Source: Clostridia bacterium
GTDB taxonomy: Bacteria; Bacillota; Clostridia; Christensenellales; Aristaeellaceae
NCBI GenBank assembly: GCA_017512675.1
Contig: JAFWEY010000011.1
Coordinates: forward strand, 1-33,447
Direction of reading: 5' to 3'
Length of the DNA stretch: 33,447 nt
Shown: positions 31,428 through 33,447 of the stretch, piece by piece
Layout of the letters: the number at the start of each line of letters is the position of its first letter
Numbering within the stretch: the stretch's first letter is position 1
Position numbers and translations under genes: made by a program
The notes under the pieces: generated by a model
What the model was told of the DNA's origin: nothing
The model's database searches: none
Seen by the model: only the letters and a program-made list of their open reading frames with translations

Positions 31428-31470
31428 CGATCGCAGCGCTGCCTTTGCAGCCACGTACGTTCAAATGGAA

Positions 31471-31509
31471 GGCCGGGAACCTCGCGATGCGGAGGCTCCC
31501 GGCCGTTTT
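31471..31509 (+). terminator. Intrinsic terminator of the zinc-ribbon protein gene
   Basis: An 8-bp stem (31471-31478 with 31497-31504) continues into a 4-bp stem (31480-31483 with 31492-31495) and is followed by GTTTT. It lies 44 bases past the stop codon. Confidence 0.8.
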
Positions 31510-31610
31510 CGGCTGCTTGTGTGCCCCTCGGCGCGCGGGAGACGGGCGCGTCCCGCGGGCAAACGACATCTCTTTCATCCGTTATTTTTTCCAAAGAAGG
31601 ACTCCTCTTC

Positions 31611-31639
31611 TTGCCCCGGAGCGCGAAATGGTATATAAT
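31611..31639 (+). promoter_or_regulatory. Promoter of the acidic-protein gene
   Basis: TTGCCC (31611-31616) and TATAAT (31634-31639) are 17 bases apart. The start point near 31646 gives a leader of about 36 bases before ATG 31682. Confidence 0.65.
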
Positions 31640-31681
31640 ATGGTGAATCATTGTATTTACCTCTGAAAGCGGGGCGATAAA

Positions 31682-33447
31682 ATGGCCAGGGAACGTCGGA
31701 CGTCGAACGTCGGCAAAATGGATTATTATGAATACAAACGCCAGCATGAGCTTCGGCTGATGAGCGAACGCGCGAAAAACAGGGCGGCGAATGAGGCGTC
31801 GCAGGAGGTCCCGGAAAAAACGGAGCAGGCAGCCCAGCAGGAAACCCATCTCGGCGAAAAGGGAGGATTCCTGAGCAGGGTAAAAAGCCTGGGCCGCAAG
31901 GGGCGCGAGGCGGTAAAGACGGTTGAGGACGAAGCGGAGGCCGAATTCGAAGAGGTTTCCGACGGCGCGCGCCGCGCAGTGCGCCGCGCTGCCGGACAGA
32001 TCGAGGAGGCGGCGGACAAGGCCGAGAAGGCAGTGGAAGCCGCCGGCGAAACCGAGAGCGCCGTCCGGGAAAAGGCGAAGGAGCTTCTGAACAGCGTAAC
32101 CGACGCGGTGGAAGCAACGCCGCTGGATTCCGCGGAAGATATCGTACAGGATGCGGCGGAGCAGAGCGAAGAGGATTCGGATGAAGAGCCGTCCTACGAT
32201 GTCGCCGGGGATGAAGACGAGGAAGAGATGCAGATCGACAACCCGCTCGGCGAAGCCTGGCAGGGCCTGAAGCGGTTCGGAAGCCGGGCGTTCGGCAGAC
32301 TGCATCGCAAAGCGGAGGACGAAGAAGAGAACTCTGACGGCGAAGCGCAGCAGGAGGGCGAAGAAGCGCCCGCCGATGCCGGCGACGCGGCGGAAGAGCC
32401 CGAAGAGGAAGCCGGGGAGAAAGAGGCCCGCGGCGGGTTCTGCCTTTTCGGACGCCGTTCCGGAAAGGCCGCGCGTCCGGCTGCCGAAGACGACGAGGAT
32501 GACGACGAAGACGACGAAGACGACGATGCGGACGACGACGTGCCGCGCCGCTCCGGCGGTCTCCTGTCGCTGTTCCGCCGCCGCAAAGAGGACAAAGAGG
32601 AGCCGTCTGACGAAGAGGACGAGGAAGAGATTCCGGACGGGCCCGACGGCTCTTCCGGCGACCTGACGCGTCAGCTTACGGAAGCGATGGAGGAGGAGGG
32701 CGAGACGGTTTCCCGCCGTTCGCGCCGCGCGCGCAGGCAGGCCGCCGAACGCGCCGCCGTACAGGAAACCGAACCGGAAGAAGACGGGCAGGAGCCGGAC
32801 GAAACCATGGAGCCTGACGTTTCGGGCGATACGGAGTACGAACCGGATGTGACGGAAGACGTGAGCGCACAGGCTGAGCCCGAAACCGTCGAAGAGCCGG
32901 AGGACGCGCAGGACGCGAATGCGGCGGAGCCGATCAAGCTGGTGGAGGATTATCCGATCGACGAGCCCACCAGGACCTACGGTGCGATGAGCGCTGAGGC
33001 GTATCCGGTGGACGAGCCCACCAAGGAATACGATCCCGCCAAGGTGCGCCGCATGGGAACCGAAGAGCATGCGGAAAGCCGGGCCTCCCGCCGTGCCAGA
33101 AGGGAGCAGGAAGCGGCCGAAGCCGAAGAAGAAACGCGCAGCGCCGCAGAAGAAGCGGCGGCTTCCGCGGAAGAATCCGGCGACGGGCAGCATGGTCTGT
33201 CCCGGCGGCTCAGGAGAGCGAAACGCGCCGAAACCGAGGCGGAGGAAGAAAAACCGCTGAGCCGCGCCGAACGCCGCAAAGCCCAGCGGGCCGCGGAGGC
33301 GGAAGAAGACGCGGAAGAACCGGAAGAGGAAGAAGAGCGGGAAGAAGAGGAAGCGGAACCGAAGAAAAAGCCGAAACGCCGTTTCGGCCTGCGCAGAAAG
33401 GCTGCCGCCGCGGAAAAAGCTCCTGAAGACGAAGAAGACGAAGAAGA
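31682..33447 (+). CDS. Large acidic low-complexity protein with basic Phe/Arg patches, 3' end outside window
   Basis: From ATG 31682 (in-frame TGA at 31664; only a weak GCGGGG ahead) an open frame runs 588 codons to the window edge without a stop. It is very rich in Glu, Asp, Ala and Arg, with no transmembrane segment or known domain so far, so it is probably cytosolic and largely disordered or coiled. Long acidic tracts are broken by basic patches with phenylalanine: LKRFGSRAFGRLHRK, GFCLFGRRSGK, LLSLFRRRKED and RRFGLRRKAA. A short repeat YP(I/V)DEPT(R/K)xY occurs twice (about 32951-33035). The first 20 codons include three ACGTCGR units in DNA (31693-31713). A membrane or enzyme domain may follow downstream. 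I do not recognise the family. Confidence 0.75.
   Translation, partial: MARERRTSNVGKMDYYEYKRQHELRLMSERAKNRAANEASQEVPEKTEQAAQQETHLGEKGGFLSRVKSLGRKGREAVKTVEDEAEAEFEEVSDGARRAVRRAAGQIEEAADKAEKAVEAAGETESAVREKAKELLNSVTDAVEATPLDSAEDIVQDAAEQSEEDSDEEPSYDVAGDEDEEEMQIDNPLGEAWQGLKRFGSRAFGRLHRKAEDEEENSDGEAQQEGEEAPADAGDAAEEPEEEAGEKEARGGFCLFGRRSGKAARPAAEDDEDDDEDDEDDDADDDVPRRSGGLLSLFRRRKEDKEEPSDEEDEEEIPDGPDGSSGDLTRQLTEAMEEEGETVSRRSRRARRQAAERAAVQETEPEEDGQEPDETMEPDVSGDTEYEPDVTEDVSAQAEPETVEEPEDAQDANAAEPIKLVEDYPIDEPTRTYGAMSAEAYPVDEPTKEYDPAKVRRMGTEEHAESRASRRARREQEAAEAEEETRSAAEEAAASAEESGDGQHGLSRRLRRAKRAETEAEEEKPLSRAERRKAQRAAEAEEDAEEPEEEEEREEEEAEPKKKPKRRFGLRRKAAAAEKAPEDEEDEE

Noticed and set aside
31400..33193. A 597-codon hydrophobic-looking frame on the minus strand
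   Set aside because: Its Phe/Leu/Arg-rich text arises from reading the Glu/Asp codon tracts of the acidic protein backwards; the promoter, leader and start are on the plus strand.

Overview
The window looks like a chromosomal segment of a GC-rich, probably anaerobic, Gram-positive member of the Clostridia, perhaps an uncultured gut lineage. The evidence is strong AGGAGG-type ribosome binding sites, TATAAT promoters with 17-base spacers, several TTG and GTG starts, a thiI gene joined to a class V cysteine desulfurase gene, an XRE regulator fused to a desulfoferrodoxin-like domain, and a DUF1848 protein. No rRNA, tRNA, CRISPR array, insertion sequence or phage gene was seen. The assignment is inference from gene content only.

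Layout. Bases 1-3950 (mostly minus strand) hold the start of a gene leaving the window, two adjacent XRE regulators that each carry a different metal-binding domain, a GNAT acetyltransferase and a DUF1848 protein. Bases 3951-5976 (minus) encode an OmpR/PhoB-type two-component system. Divergent from it, bases 6206-13468 (plus) form a tight seven-gene operon: a membrane-anchored SGNH (DltD/AlgX-like) protein with a fibronectin III domain, an MBOAT O-acyltransferase, a DltC-like carrier protein, a substrate-binding protein, permease and ATPase of an SsuABC/TauABC-type importer, and an AMP-forming acid ligase. This reads as a Dlt-like surface-acylation pathway with its own uptake system for the acyl donor. 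The two divergent promoters carry the same element with the same spacing, TTCAG-N6-TTAAG-N10-TATAAT, which resembles CiaR and PmrA direct-repeat boxes. The response regulator therefore probably controls both its own operon and the acylation operon.

Bases 13464-13774 are a cluster of hairpins between convergent transcripts. Pyruvate kinase follows (minus), then a strong promoter with a leader of about 465 bases and a secreted protein with four repeats spaced exactly 102 residues apart. From 17681 to 24797 is a plus-strand housekeeping run: prfC, typA, recF (overlapping typA and away from its usual dnaA-dnaN-gyrB setting), an RsuA-family pseudouridine synthase, a small methyltransferase and an M24 peptidase.

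Bases 24901-29813 (minus) are transcribed as cysteine desulfurase, thiI, a polyprenyl-phosphate sugar-1-phosphate transferase and an ABC exporter half-transporter. The exporter gene is broken by a one-base frameshift just after Walker A. Bases 29908-29940 hold two overlapping divergent promoters that share one -10 region. The window ends with a zinc-ribbon, single-span membrane protein and the first 588 codons of a very acidic low-complexity protein with spaced Phe/Arg-rich basic patches, which is still open at the right edge.
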